64,000 bases of DNA, taken from NCBI GenBank assembly GCA_903872345.1, contig CAIQKM010000055.1, positions 45,388 to 109,387 on the forward strand. The letters are read 5' to 3'. Positions 34,461-43,099 of the stretch are shown piece by piece; position 1 is the first letter of the stretch, and each line of letters starts with the position of its first letter. The position numbers and the translations under genes were made by a program. The notes beneath the pieces were generated by a model. That model saw only the letters and a list, made by a program, of their open reading frames with translations. It had not been told where the DNA came from and did no database searches. This DNA comes from an uncultured Verrucomicrobia subdivision 3 bacterium. GTDB taxonomy: Bacteria > Verrucomicrobiota > Verrucomicrobiia > Limisphaerales > UBA11358.

Positions 34461-37400
34461 ATGAAAACCAAAAAAATAAAAGTAGTCGCCTCCCTGGCGT
34501 GCTCGCTCCTCGGTGCGGGCGTCGCCATGGGGGACAACGTCGCCCAATGGGACTTCACCGGTGGCAACCTCAATGCCACGCTCGGAAGCGCCCCGTTGCA
34601 ATACTTGGACGGCCCCGGCGGCGCCACGGCCTCCCAAACCCTGTTCGGTTCCACGGCCACTTTGGGGCTCCCCGCCATCAACAGCACAAATGCCAATGTC
34701 ATGGGCTTCCCCGCTTCCGGTTCCAGCATGGGATTCACGATGCCCAATCCGGCCACCGCCAACGGCGGCGGCGAATTGGTGAATAATTACACGCTCATTC
34801 TGGACATTCTGATTCCGACCAACTCGGTCAACCGCGTGTGTCCGATCATCAAGACGGACGGCGGCTATTTCGGCCCCAATGCCGACCTCGTGATTGACAG
34901 CAGCGGCGGCATCGGCGCGCCGCCCGGACCTTATTATGGCAGCATTCAACCCAACACCTGGTACCGCGTCGGTTTCGTGGTTTCCACCACCGAAATTGAC
35001 GAATATATCAACGGCGTCAAAGTGGGCGTGCAGGCTATTACCGATCCCACTCCGGACAGCCGTTATGCGTTGACCCCCAGCGACGTCTCTGAACTGTTTC
35101 AGAACAGCACCACCAACGGTGCCGCCCCGGGATTTGTCAGCAGCATCCAGATCCGGGACAGCGCCCTGAACGCCGGCCAGATGGCCGCTTTGGGCGCTCC
35201 CTCGGCCGCCAAAATTCCGGCCACCATTCCGTCCATTCCGTCCTATGTGGAAAACCAGGTGCCGGCCCCCAACCTGGCCAACGTGACGCCGCTCCCGCAG
35301 ATTTCGGCCACGCTCAATCCCGGTTCGACCACCATTGACGGCAATTCCATCAGCCTCAGTCTGGATGGCACGCTGCTCGCTACGACGGTGATCAATACCG
35401 GCAGTAACTATACTCTGTCGGCTTCCGCGCCCGGTCTGTTGCTGCCGTACAGCACTCACACCGCCGCCGTTGTCTTCTCGGACAGTGTGGCCAGTTTGCA
35501 GACCAACGCCTGGAGTTTTAGCGTATGCAACTTCCAAAACGTGAATCTGCCGACCCCCGTCTATCTCGAAACCTTTGACGAAGTGGCCGAAGGCGGCATT
35601 CCCGACGGCTGGACCGCCACCAACAACACCGACACGCTCACCCCGGGACTGGACCTCTTTGACACCCAGTCGGACACCTACAAAAACTGGGTGACCATCA
35701 GCACGACTGATTACGCGACGGTTTATCCTGACACCGACAATTATCTGTCGCCCGGGTTTCCCCGGGTGTCCGGCAACCGCCGGCAGATGATCCCGCCGAT
35801 CGTCGAAAACGGCGTGCTTCTGACCAACCTCGCCAGCGGCAATCTGCTCGTGGCCGAATCCGACCAGCGTGGTGGCAGCCAGGTGCAGGTGATTTTCACC
35901 AAGGATTACAACTTCGCCGGCATTACCAATGTCTATGTTTCCTTCCACAACCTCAACGAGCAGAACCAGGACAACATTTGCTCGGTGGAATATTCCGTGG
36001 ACCAGGGCGTGACCTGGCAGCCGTTGCTCTACATGCTGGATGACGGCACCACCGACAGCGACGGTTCCGACGTCGTCTATTTTCCCGGCACCAAAAACAT
36101 CGACGTGTTCTCCACCTTCGGCACCGCCCGGAACGACCAGGCTCACAATGAACCTTACGGTGATTTCATCGGCGCCGTGGTCAGCACGAACCTGATTCCC
36201 TTCATCCGTCCTTGCCGCAACGATGATCCGGTGCAGCAGAAGCGCATCGAACTCTTCCGCCTCCCGCTCGCTGACAACCAGGCCAATGTGCGCCTGCGCT
36301 TCATGCAGGCGGGCACGGGTAGCTGGTTCTTTGACATTGACAACCTCGGCTTCTATTCGATTCCCCAGGCGGTCATCCTCCAGCAGCCGACACCGGTGTC
36401 GGCGGATTTCAACGGTCCGGCCAGCTTCTCCGTCCAGGCCGGCGGCAACAGCCTGACCTATCAATGGCAGTTGAACGGCACGAATATTGCCGGGGCCACG
36501 AATGCCATCTACGCCATCGCCAATGCCCAGGTCAGTGACGCGGGCCTCTACACCGTCGGTGTAAGCAATCAATACGGCGGCGTTCTGAGCGTGGCCGTGC
36601 CGCTCACCCTGATTTATACGCCCGTCGTGGACAAGGCGCCGCAGGAACAGACGATTACGGTGGGCGAAACCGCCACCCTCTCCATCGCTGCTCACGGCGG
36701 TCGTCCCCTCAGCTACCAATGGTTATATAACAGCAACCAGATCGCTGGCGCCACGGGGACCAATTACACCATCGCGAACGCCCAGACCAACCAGAGCGGT
36801 TATTACCAGGTGCTGGTCAGCAACGTGTTCAGCTCCGTATTGAGCAAGCCGGCCAAATTGACCGTTTTCGGCGGGGCAATCACCAACGACATGGTGGTGC
36901 ACCTGACCTTTGACGGCACCTATGCCGACTCCTCCGGCCGCGGCAACGATACCACCCCGGTGGGTACGCCTACTTTCCAAGCCGGGTTCCTCGGCCAAGC
37001 CGTCCATCTGACCACCAGCGGCAGCCCCGCCGGCGCGCCGGCCACCAATAACTACCTCACGCTCGGCACCCCGGCGGATCTGAACTTCAGTTCCGACCTG
37101 GATCCCGCCGGCGCCGTGGACTTCTCGGTCTCCTTCTGGACCAAGATTTTCTACCAGAACGATGACCAGTCCTTCATCGGTAACAAGGATTGGAACAGCG
37201 GCAGCAATCCCGGCTGGATCATTGACACCGAAGGCGACGGGATGAAGTGGAACTACCGTGACGACGCGGTGAATCTCCCCGGCGTTGGCAACACCCGCCG
37301 GGACAGTCCCCACGTGGCCGCCCAGTTGGAAGACGGCGGCTGGCATCATGTGCTCGTGACCATGGCCCGTCATAGCGTGGGCCGCATCTATGTGGACGGT

Positions 37401-39077
37401 GTGCTTGTGAACGAAACCGCCCTCGGCACCGACTCGCCCACCAATATTGTCGGCAGCATTGACACCAGCGGCCTCGGCTTCAGCATCAACATCGGCCAGG
37501 ATGGCACCGGTCATTACACCGACGGTAACAGCGGTTCCGCCGTGGACATGCTGATGGATGACATGGCCATCTGGCGCCGGGTGCTTACCGATCGCGAAGC
37601 GCTGGGCATCTTCAATGCCGGCTTGAATAGCAACACCGTGGATCAGGCGTCCACCACCAGTCCCGGTGCGGCTCCGTTCGTGCAGATCCAGCCGAAAGAC
37701 GCCGGGGCCGGCGCCGGCGCCCAGGTCACCTTCAGCGCCAGTGTGCTCGGCACGCCGTCGCTGGGTTACCAGTGGTATTTTGGCACCAACCTGCTCGCGG
37801 GGCAGACCAACTTCACCTATGTGGTTACCAACATGCAGTACAATCTGCGCGGTAACTACAGCGTGGTGGTCACCAACAACTACGGAGCGGTCACCAGCCG
37901 CCTCGCGGCCCTGACCTTCACCGGCGACCTCCCGCCGACCATCAGCGCCCAGCCCGCCTCCAAGTATGTCAAACCCGGCACGGCGGTGACGTTCGCCGTC
38001 ACGGCCTCCGGCGCCGGCACGCTGGCATATCAATGGACCAAGGGCGGCGTGGCGATCACCAGCGCCACCAATACCACCTTGGTGCTGCCTTCCGTGCAGG
38101 TGGCGGATCAAGGCACCTATGCGGTGACGATCAGCAACGATGGCGGCGCCACCAACAGCGCCAACGCCGTGCTGAAAGTGTTCACCGGCAGCCTCAACAG
38201 CGGCCTGGTCGCTTATCTGCCGTTTGACTCGGACTACCGCGACTACTCCGGCCGTAACAACAACGGTACGCCGGTGGGCTCGCCCTCCTTCGTCGCCGGT
38301 CGCGTCGGTCAAGCCCTGCACTTCACCACGACCAATGACGCCTCCGTTTTGAACTATGTCACCCTCGGTTATCCGGCCGACCTGCATTTCGGCACGAATG
38401 ACTTCTCGGTGGGCTTCTGGATCAACTGCACCAACCATCAGGATGACGCCGCCTTCATCGCCAACAAGGATTGGAACAGCAGCGGCAACCAGGGCTGGGG
38501 CATCTTCTCCCAGAGCGGCGGCAATTTCCGCGTGAACGCCACCGGCACCAGCGGCACCAAGGAGAACACCACCTCGACCCCGCACTTCGACAACGGCCAG
38601 TGGCACTTCATCGTGGCCAGCTTCTGGCGCGGCCAGTACGTCTCCATCTACATGGACGGCCAGTTCGTCCTCAACTCGGCGGCGACCTTTGGCGGTAGCG
38701 TCGATCCGACTGGCAAGTCGGTGAACATTGGCCAGGACGGCACCGGCACCTACACCGACGGCGGCAGCGCCGAAATGGACGGTTACATTGACGAAGTGAT
38801 GATGTGGAATCGTTATGTGACGGCTCCCGAAGTCGCCACGCTCTACAACGCCGGCACCAACAACCTCACCCCGCTGATGTTTGTGACCAACGCGGTTTAC
38901 TCTGCGAACGTCGTCACCCTCGGCTGGCGCGGCGGCGTGCCGCCCTTCACGGTCTCCGCCGCGACGGATCTGACCGCCACCAACTGGACGGACACGGTCA
39001 CCACGACCAACCAGTCCATCAGCATCACCAATGGCGGTTACGCCGCCTTCTACCGCATCCGCGGCATGACCCCGTAA
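34461..39077 (+). CDS. Giant LamG / Ig-like surface protein
   Basis: 1538 residues from ATG 34461, which opens a signal peptide (KVVASLACSLLGAGVAMG). Approximate order: a LamG-like domain (25-260); an unassigned beta region with many acidic residues (about 330-630); two Ig-like domains (630-805) with SLTYQWQLNGTNIAGATNAI and GRPLSYQWLYNSNQIAGATG; a LamG/concanavalin-like domain (810-1050) starting VVHLTFDGTYADSSGRGND; two further Ig-like domains (1073-1240); a second LamG domain (1246-1465) with LVAYLPFDSDYRDYSGRNNN; and a C-terminal beta module ending FYRIRGMTP. The two LamG domains are clear paralogues (both contain FIGNKDWNS/FIANKDWNS). Such proteins bind glycans or proteins; no catalytic residues are evident. 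It stands in the phosphonate island before the transporter operon. Confidence 0.88.
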   Translation: MKTKKIKVVASLACSLLGAGVAMGDNVAQWDFTGGNLNATLGSAPLQYLDGPGGATASQTLFGSTATLGLPAINSTNANVMGFPASGSSMGFTMPNPATANGGGELVNNYTLILDILIPTNSVNRVCPIIKTDGGYFGPNADLVIDSSGGIGAPPGPYYGSIQPNTWYRVGFVVSTTEIDEYINGVKVGVQAITDPTPDSRYALTPSDVSELFQNSTTNGAAPGFVSSIQIRDSALNAGQMAALGAPSAAKIPATIPSIPSYVENQVPAPNLANVTPLPQISATLNPGSTTIDGNSISLSLDGTLLATTVINTGSNYTLSASAPGLLLPYSTHTAAVVFSDSVASLQTNAWSFSVCNFQNVNLPTPVYLETFDEVAEGGIPDGWTATNNTDTLTPGLDLFDTQSDTYKNWVTISTTDYATVYPDTDNYLSPGFPRVSGNRRQMIPPIVENGVLLTNLASGNLLVAESDQRGGSQVQVIFTKDYNFAGITNVYVSFHNLNEQNQDNICSVEYSVDQGVTWQPLLYMLDDGTTDSDGSDVVYFPGTKNIDVFSTFGTARNDQAHNEPYGDFIGAVVSTNLIPFIRPCRNDDPVQQKRIELFRLPLADNQANVRLRFMQAGTGSWFFDIDNLGFYSIPQAVILQQPTPVSADFNGPASFSVQAGGNSLTYQWQLNGTNIAGATNAIYAIANAQVSDAGLYTVGVSNQYGGVLSVAVPLTLIYTPVVDKAPQEQTITVGETATLSIAAHGGRPLSYQWLYNSNQIAGATGTNYTIANAQTNQSGYYQVLVSNVFSSVLSKPAKLTVFGGAITNDMVVHLTFDGTYADSSGRGNDTTPVGTPTFQAGFLGQAVHLTTSGSPAGAPATNNYLTLGTPADLNFSSDLDPAGAVDFSVSFWTKIFYQNDDQSFIGNKDWNSGSNPGWIIDTEGDGMKWNYRDDAVNLPGVGNTRRDSPHVAAQLEDGGWHHVLVTMARHSVGRIYVDGVLVNETALGTDSPTNIVGSIDTSGLGFSINIGQDGTGHYTDGNSGSAVDMLMDDMAIWRRVLTDREALGIFNAGLNSNTVDQASTTSPGAAPFVQIQPKDAGAGAGAQVTFSASVLGTPSLGYQWYFGTNLLAGQTNFTYVVTNMQYNLRGNYSVVVTNNYGAVTSRLAALTFTGDLPPTISAQPASKYVKPGTAVTFAVTASGAGTLAYQWTKGGVAITSATNTTLVLPSVQVADQGTYAVTISNDGGATNSANAVLKVFTGSLNSGLVAYLPFDSDYRDYSGRNNNGTPVGSPSFVAGRVGQALHFTTTNDASVLNYVTLGYPADLHFGTNDFSVGFWINCTNHQDDAAFIANKDWNSSGNQGWGIFSQSGGNFRVNATGTSGTKENTTSTPHFDNGQWHFIVASFWRGQYVSIYMDGQFVLNSAATFGGSVDPTGKSVNIGQDGTGTYTDGGSAEMDGYIDEVMMWNRYVTAPEVATLYNAGTNNLTPLMFVTNAVYSANVVTLGWRGGVPPFTVSAATDLTATNWTDTVTTTNQSISITNGGYAAFYRIRGMTP

Positions 39078-39091
39078 ACTGACCGGATCAC

Positions 39092-39125
39092 ACCGGGTTC
39101 GGATGCCTTGGCATCCGAACCCGGT
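39092..39125. terminator. Strong hairpin between LamG gene and transporter operon
   Basis: ACCGGGTTCGGATGC (39092-39106) pairs perfectly with GCATCCGAACCCGGT (39111-39125) around CTTG. It lies 14 bp past the LamG stop and 60 bp before the transporter start. No U-run follows, but the 15-bp stem marks a unit boundary. Confidence 0.7.
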
Positions 39126-39185
39126 CATTTCCCGGCATGACCCGATTGATTTTCCTTTGATTTTCCAAACCAACCTGAAGGCCGC

Positions 39186-40520
39186 TTGAATTTGAATTCC
39201 TCCTCCAGCGAATCCGCCGCGCTTTGCCCCGTCGGCGCGCCTTCACCCAACCCCTCGGTTTCGCCTGGTGCCGAGGCTTTTCCGCCGCCATCCCGTGCGG
39301 GGGTAAAACTGGCCTGCATTATTCTGGGTTACATCGGCGTTTATCTTTGCCGCAAAAATTTTGCCGTGGCCGTGCCCTTGTTGCAGCCGGCCTTCGCCAC
39401 TGACAAGGCGCATATCGGCGCCATTGACAGCTACGCCACGATGGCTTACGTGCTGGGAAAACTGTTTTGGGGCCCCAATTTGGTGGACCGCTTCGGCGGC
39501 CGGATTTGTTTCTTTGTCGTGTTGCTGGGCGTGGCGTTGTTCTGCGGCCTGTCCGCTTTCGCCGTCACTTTGCCGATGCTGGGCGCCTGTTACATGGCCA
39601 ATCGGTTTTTTGGCGCCGGCGGCTGGGCCAGCATGGTCAAGCAGGTGCCCGACTGGTTTCCCGCCCGGCACATGGCGCTGGCGCTGGCGTTCCTTTCCCT
39701 CAGCTTCGTTTTTGGCGGGGTTTGTTCCCTGGTGCTGGCCAGTCAAATTGCCGCCTTTTCCGGCAACAACTGGCGCGCAGTCATGGGCGTGCCCTCGTTC
39801 TTCCTGCTGCTCATCGTTGGGATTTGCTGGGTGGTGCTTTCCCGGGGCGCGAGGAAAAAGGCGAAAAGCGAGATTACGGCGGAGCCGTGGAGTTATCGCC
39901 GGTTGGGGCAATTAATCCGGTTGCCGCAATTTTGGATGCTATGCTGCCTGTCGTTTACCCTGACCATCACCCGCGAAACGTTCAATGTTTGGACGGTGGA
40001 CTTTCTGAAAACCGACGGGGGCGGCCACATGACCACCCAACTTGCGGCCTTGCTCTCCACGCCCTTTGACGCCATGGGCGCGGTGGGCATTTTGGCCTTG
40101 GGCTGGTTGATGGACCGGATGTCCGGCCCGCAACGCAAATGGCTGTTGTTTTCCATTTTGATGGGGGTTGCGGGCCTGACTTACGCGTTGCCCGCGCTGA
40201 TTCAACAGCCGCTCTGGATGGTGATTGTCGCGATCGGACTCATCGGTTTGCTTTCCTACGGCCCCTACAGTCTGTTGGCCGGCGTCTTGTCGCTGGAGGT
40301 TCGGGGCCAGGATAGCGTGGCCACCGTGGCCGGGTTGGTGGATGCCTCCGGTTACCTGGCCGGCATTTTGTCCGGCTATTTGTTCGGCCACATTTTGGAT
40401 ATGGGCGGCTATCATCTCGGCTTCCATTGTTTGGCGGTCACCACCGTGGTCGGCGCCTTGCTCTGTTTGGGACTCAACCGCCCCGGCCGGCCGGCCGCTT
40501 TACCCGTCCAAAACTCATGA
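39186..40520 (+). CDS. MFS transporter, organophosphate:phosphate antiporter (OPA/GlpT) type
   Basis: 444 residues with about twelve hydrophobic helices. The first helix segment reads ILGYIGVYLCRKNFAVAVPL, matching the OPA family signature near GlpT/UhpT (YLVRKNFxxAxP), which carries phosphate-bound Arg and Lys residues. The cytosolic loop between helices 6 and 7 is rich in Lys/Arg (SRGARKKAKSEITAEPW). The family exchanges organophosphates for phosphate. It overlaps phnW by 4 bp (ATGA), so AEP or a related phosphonate is the likely cargo (inference). The only in-frame start that fits is TTG 39186; a second TTG is 6 bp later. It is the first gene of a five-gene run. Confidence 0.85.
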   Translation: MNLNSSSSESAALCPVGAPSPNPSVSPGAEAFPPPSRAGVKLACIILGYIGVYLCRKNFAVAVPLLQPAFATDKAHIGAIDSYATMAYVLGKLFWGPNLVDRFGGRICFFVVLLGVALFCGLSAFAVTLPMLGACYMANRFFGAGGWASMVKQVPDWFPARHMALALAFLSLSFVFGGVCSLVLASQIAAFSGNNWRAVMGVPSFFLLLIVGICWVVLSRGARKKAKSEITAEPWSYRRLGQLIRLPQFWMLCCLSFTLTITRETFNVWTVDFLKTDGGGHMTTQLAALLSTPFDAMGAVGILALGWLMDRMSGPQRKWLLFSILMGVAGLTYALPALIQQPLWMVIVAIGLIGLLSYGPYSLLAGVLSLEVRGQDSVATVAGLVDASGYLAGILSGYLFGHILDMGGYHLGFHCLAVTTVVGALLCLGLNRPGRPAALPVQNS

Positions 40521-41683
40521 CCCCCCCGTCTTCCGTATCCCGCGACGCCTTGCTGTTCACTCCCGGGCCGCTCACCACCAGCGCCTCGGTCAAGGCGGCC
40601 ATGTTGCATGATGCCGGTTCCTGGCACTTCGAATTCAACGGGCGCGTCCGCTGGATTCGGGAGCAACTGCTGGCCGTGGCCGAGTTGTCCGCCGAGGACG
40701 GCTGGACCGTCATTCCCTTGCAAGGCAGCGGCACTTTCGGCGTGGAAGCGATGTTTGCCACGGCCATCCCCGCCGCCGGCAAGGTCTGTGTGCTCGCCAA
40801 CGGTGCCTATGGCGAACGCATGGTGCTCATGCTCCAGCACCTGGGCATCACTCATGTTGTGCTGCGGTCGGCGGAGGACGCGGTGCCGGATGCGGACCGG
40901 CTCGAACTGACTCTCGCCGCCGATCCCGCCATCACCCATGTCGCCTGCGTGCATTGCGAAACCACCACCGGTATCTTGAATCCCATTGATGAAATCGGCC
41001 GGACCGCCAAACGTCACTGCTGCGTGTTCATCGTGGACGCCATGAGCAGTTTCGGCGCGATCCCCATTGATTTTCCCGCCGCCGGCATTGATTTCCTCAT
41101 CTCTTCCGCCAATAAATGTCTGGCGGGCGTGCCCGGCTTTTCCTTCGTGATCACCCGCCGGGAAGCCCTCCTCCGCGGCGGCGGTCAGGCCCGTTCACTC
41201 AGCCTGGATCTGGCCGACCAGTTGCGCGGCTTTGAAAAAAACGGCCAGTTTCGCTACACGCCGCCGACTCATGCCTTGCTGGCGTTTGAGCAGGCCTTGC
41301 GGGAATTTTGGAACGAGGGCGGGGTGGCCGGGCGCGGCGCCCGTTACTGGCGCAACCATGTCGCGTTGATCGGCGGGATGGCCCGGCTGGGATTCCGTCC
41401 GTTTCTGCCGCCCGCCGTGCAAAGTTGCATCATCACCGCCTTCCATTCCCCGGCGGATCCCCAGTTTGACTTTGGCGAATTTTACCACCGGCTCAGCCGG
41501 CGCGGTTTCATTATATATCCCGGCAAACTTACCCAGGCCGACACCTTTCGCATCGGCAACATCGGTCACCTCTTCGAGGCGGACATCGTTGCGCTCGTCC
41601 ACGCCATTGAAGTGACCTTGCATGAGCTGGGAGTTTCGCTTTCCCCGCTTGCATCCGTTGCACCTGTTAAAATAACCGCTTAA
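40517..41683 (+). CDS. phnW: 2-aminoethylphosphonate-pyruvate transaminase
   Basis: 388 residues from ATG 40517, which overlaps the transporter stop by 4 bp; an upstream extension of the frame to 40427 lies in the transporter gene and is not protein-like. PhnW moves the amino group of 2-aminoethylphosphonate to pyruvate, giving phosphonoacetaldehyde and alanine, with pyridoxal phosphate. Visible: LLFTPGPLTTSASVKAAML at the N-terminus, the PLP Asp174 in FIVDAMSSFGAIP, and Lys200 in SSANKCLAGVPGF as the Schiff-base Lys (family pattern SSANKCIQGVPG). Slightly longer than the usual 365 residues. The product is the substrate of PhnX. It is followed by the pbfA-like gene after 5 bp. Confidence 0.93.
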   Translation: MTPPSSVSRDALLFTPGPLTTSASVKAAMLHDAGSWHFEFNGRVRWIREQLLAVAELSAEDGWTVIPLQGSGTFGVEAMFATAIPAAGKVCVLANGAYGERMVLMLQHLGITHVVLRSAEDAVPDADRLELTLAADPAITHVACVHCETTTGILNPIDEIGRTAKRHCCVFIVDAMSSFGAIPIDFPAAGIDFLISSANKCLAGVPGFSFVITRREALLRGGGQARSLSLDLADQLRGFEKNGQFRYTPPTHALLAFEQALREFWNEGGVAGRGARYWRNHVALIGGMARLGFRPFLPPAVQSCIITAFHSPADPQFDFGEFYHRLSRRGFIIYPGKLTQADTFRIGNIGHLFEADIVALVHAIEVTLHELGVSLSPLASVAPVKITA

Positions 41684-41688
41684 CCATC

Positions 41689-43092
41689 ATGTCTGCTCAT
41701 CCCTTGCCCTCCGCTGAATCCCTTGACGCCTTCCGGTCCGAAGGCGACATCAACCTCTCCGCACAACGGCGCGCCTGGTCGGCGGAACACATCAATGCCG
41801 CCACGCAGGCGCGGTTGGACGAAGATGCCGCACATTTCCTGCACCAATCGCTTTCAACTCCTTGTCTCAATGTGCTCAAACACGTGGAAGGCGCGTATAT
41901 TCAGGACACGGAAGGGCGGCACTACCTGGATTTCCACGGCAATTGCGCGCATCAGGTTGGCTTCGCCAACCCCAAAGTGATCGCCGCCATCAAAAAGCAG
42001 CTCGATGAACTCTGCTTTTGCCCGCGCCGCTACACCTGTGAACCGGCGATTCAACTGGCCACCCGGCTGGGCGAACTGGCCCCCGGCGACCTGAACCGGG
42101 TATCCTTTGCGCCCGGCGGAACCACCGTTATCGGCATGGCGCTCAAGTTCGCCCGCGTGGCCACGGGAAGGTTTAAATTTGTTTCGCTGTGGGATTCCTT
42201 TCACGGCGCTTCGCTGGATGCCATCTCCATTGGCGGCGAGGCCGCCTTCCGCCAGGGCATCGGGCCGCTCCTGCCGGGCTGCGAACATGTCCCGCCGCCC
42301 GAACCCATGCGCTGTCCGTTCCGCTGCGGCAAGGTCTGCAATCTTACCTGCGCCGATTACCTTGAATACGTCCTCGAATAGGAAGGCGACATCGCCGCCG
42401 TCGTCGCCGAAACCGTACGCAACACGCCGTTCATTCCGCCGCCCGATTATTGGAAGCGCATCCGCGCCGCCTGCGACCGCCACGGCACGCTGCTTATTCT
42501 TGACGAGATTCCCTCCGGCCTCGGTCGCAGCGGCAAACTCTTTGCCTTTGAACATTACGGCATCATTCCGGACATGGTGGTGATCGGCAAAGGTCTCGGC
42601 GGCGGCATCATGCCGCTGGCCGCCCTCATTGCGCGGGATTCGCTGAACCTCGCCGGTCACATGTCGCTGGGCCATTACACGCACGAAAAAAATCCCGTCG
42701 CTTGCGCCGCCGGTCTCGCCACCCTCGATATCATCGTCGGTGACAAATTGCCGGATCATGCCCGGGACTTGGGCGCTTATGCGCTGCAACGCTTGCGCGC
42801 GCTCGCGGAAAAATATCCGCTCATGGCGGATGTGCGCGGCCTGGGCTTGTTGCTTGGGGTCGAACTGGCGACGAAACGTCCCGATGGCACCCACGCTCCC
42901 GCCGTGGCCGAGGCCGAACAGGTGATGTACGAATGCCTCAAACGCGGGTTGAATTTCAAGGTGACCATGGGCAATGTGCTTACCCTCACGCCGGCGCTGA
43001 CAATCACGCGCGAAGAAATGGACGAAGCCATTACTATTTTGGAGCAGGCCATCGCGGTGGTTTCCAACGATCCCGTCAGCTCGGCAAACTAA
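41689..43092 (+). pseudogene. pbfA: pbfA-like ammonia-lyase gene with one in-frame TAG at codon 231
   Basis: A 467-residue class III PLP enzyme if codon 231 (TAG, 42379-42381) is read as an amino acid. The frame is otherwise perfectly open on both sides: LEYVLE, stop, EGDIAAVVAETVRNTP. The protein matches the fold of (R)-1-hydroxy-2-aminoethylphosphonate ammonia-lyase and related aminotransferases: FAPGGTTVIGMALKFA, ILDEIPSGLGRSGKL, and the PLP Lys301 in MVVIGKGLGGG. PbfA makes phosphonoacetaldehyde and ammonia, and its gene usually sits next to phnW, as here (5 bp). Lys, Glu or Gln codons become TAG by a single change. No second lesion was found. Either a recent nonsense mutation, a sequencing error, or readthrough. 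As it stands a truncated 230-residue protein lacking the catalytic Lys would be made. Confidence 0.8.
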
Positions 43093-43099
43093 TTTTATT

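Noticed and set aside
34431..39173. 762-aa and 816-aa minus-strand frames opposite the LamG gene
   Set aside because: Antisense shadows; the plus-strand protein has clear LamG and Ig domains, a signal peptide and an ordinary start.
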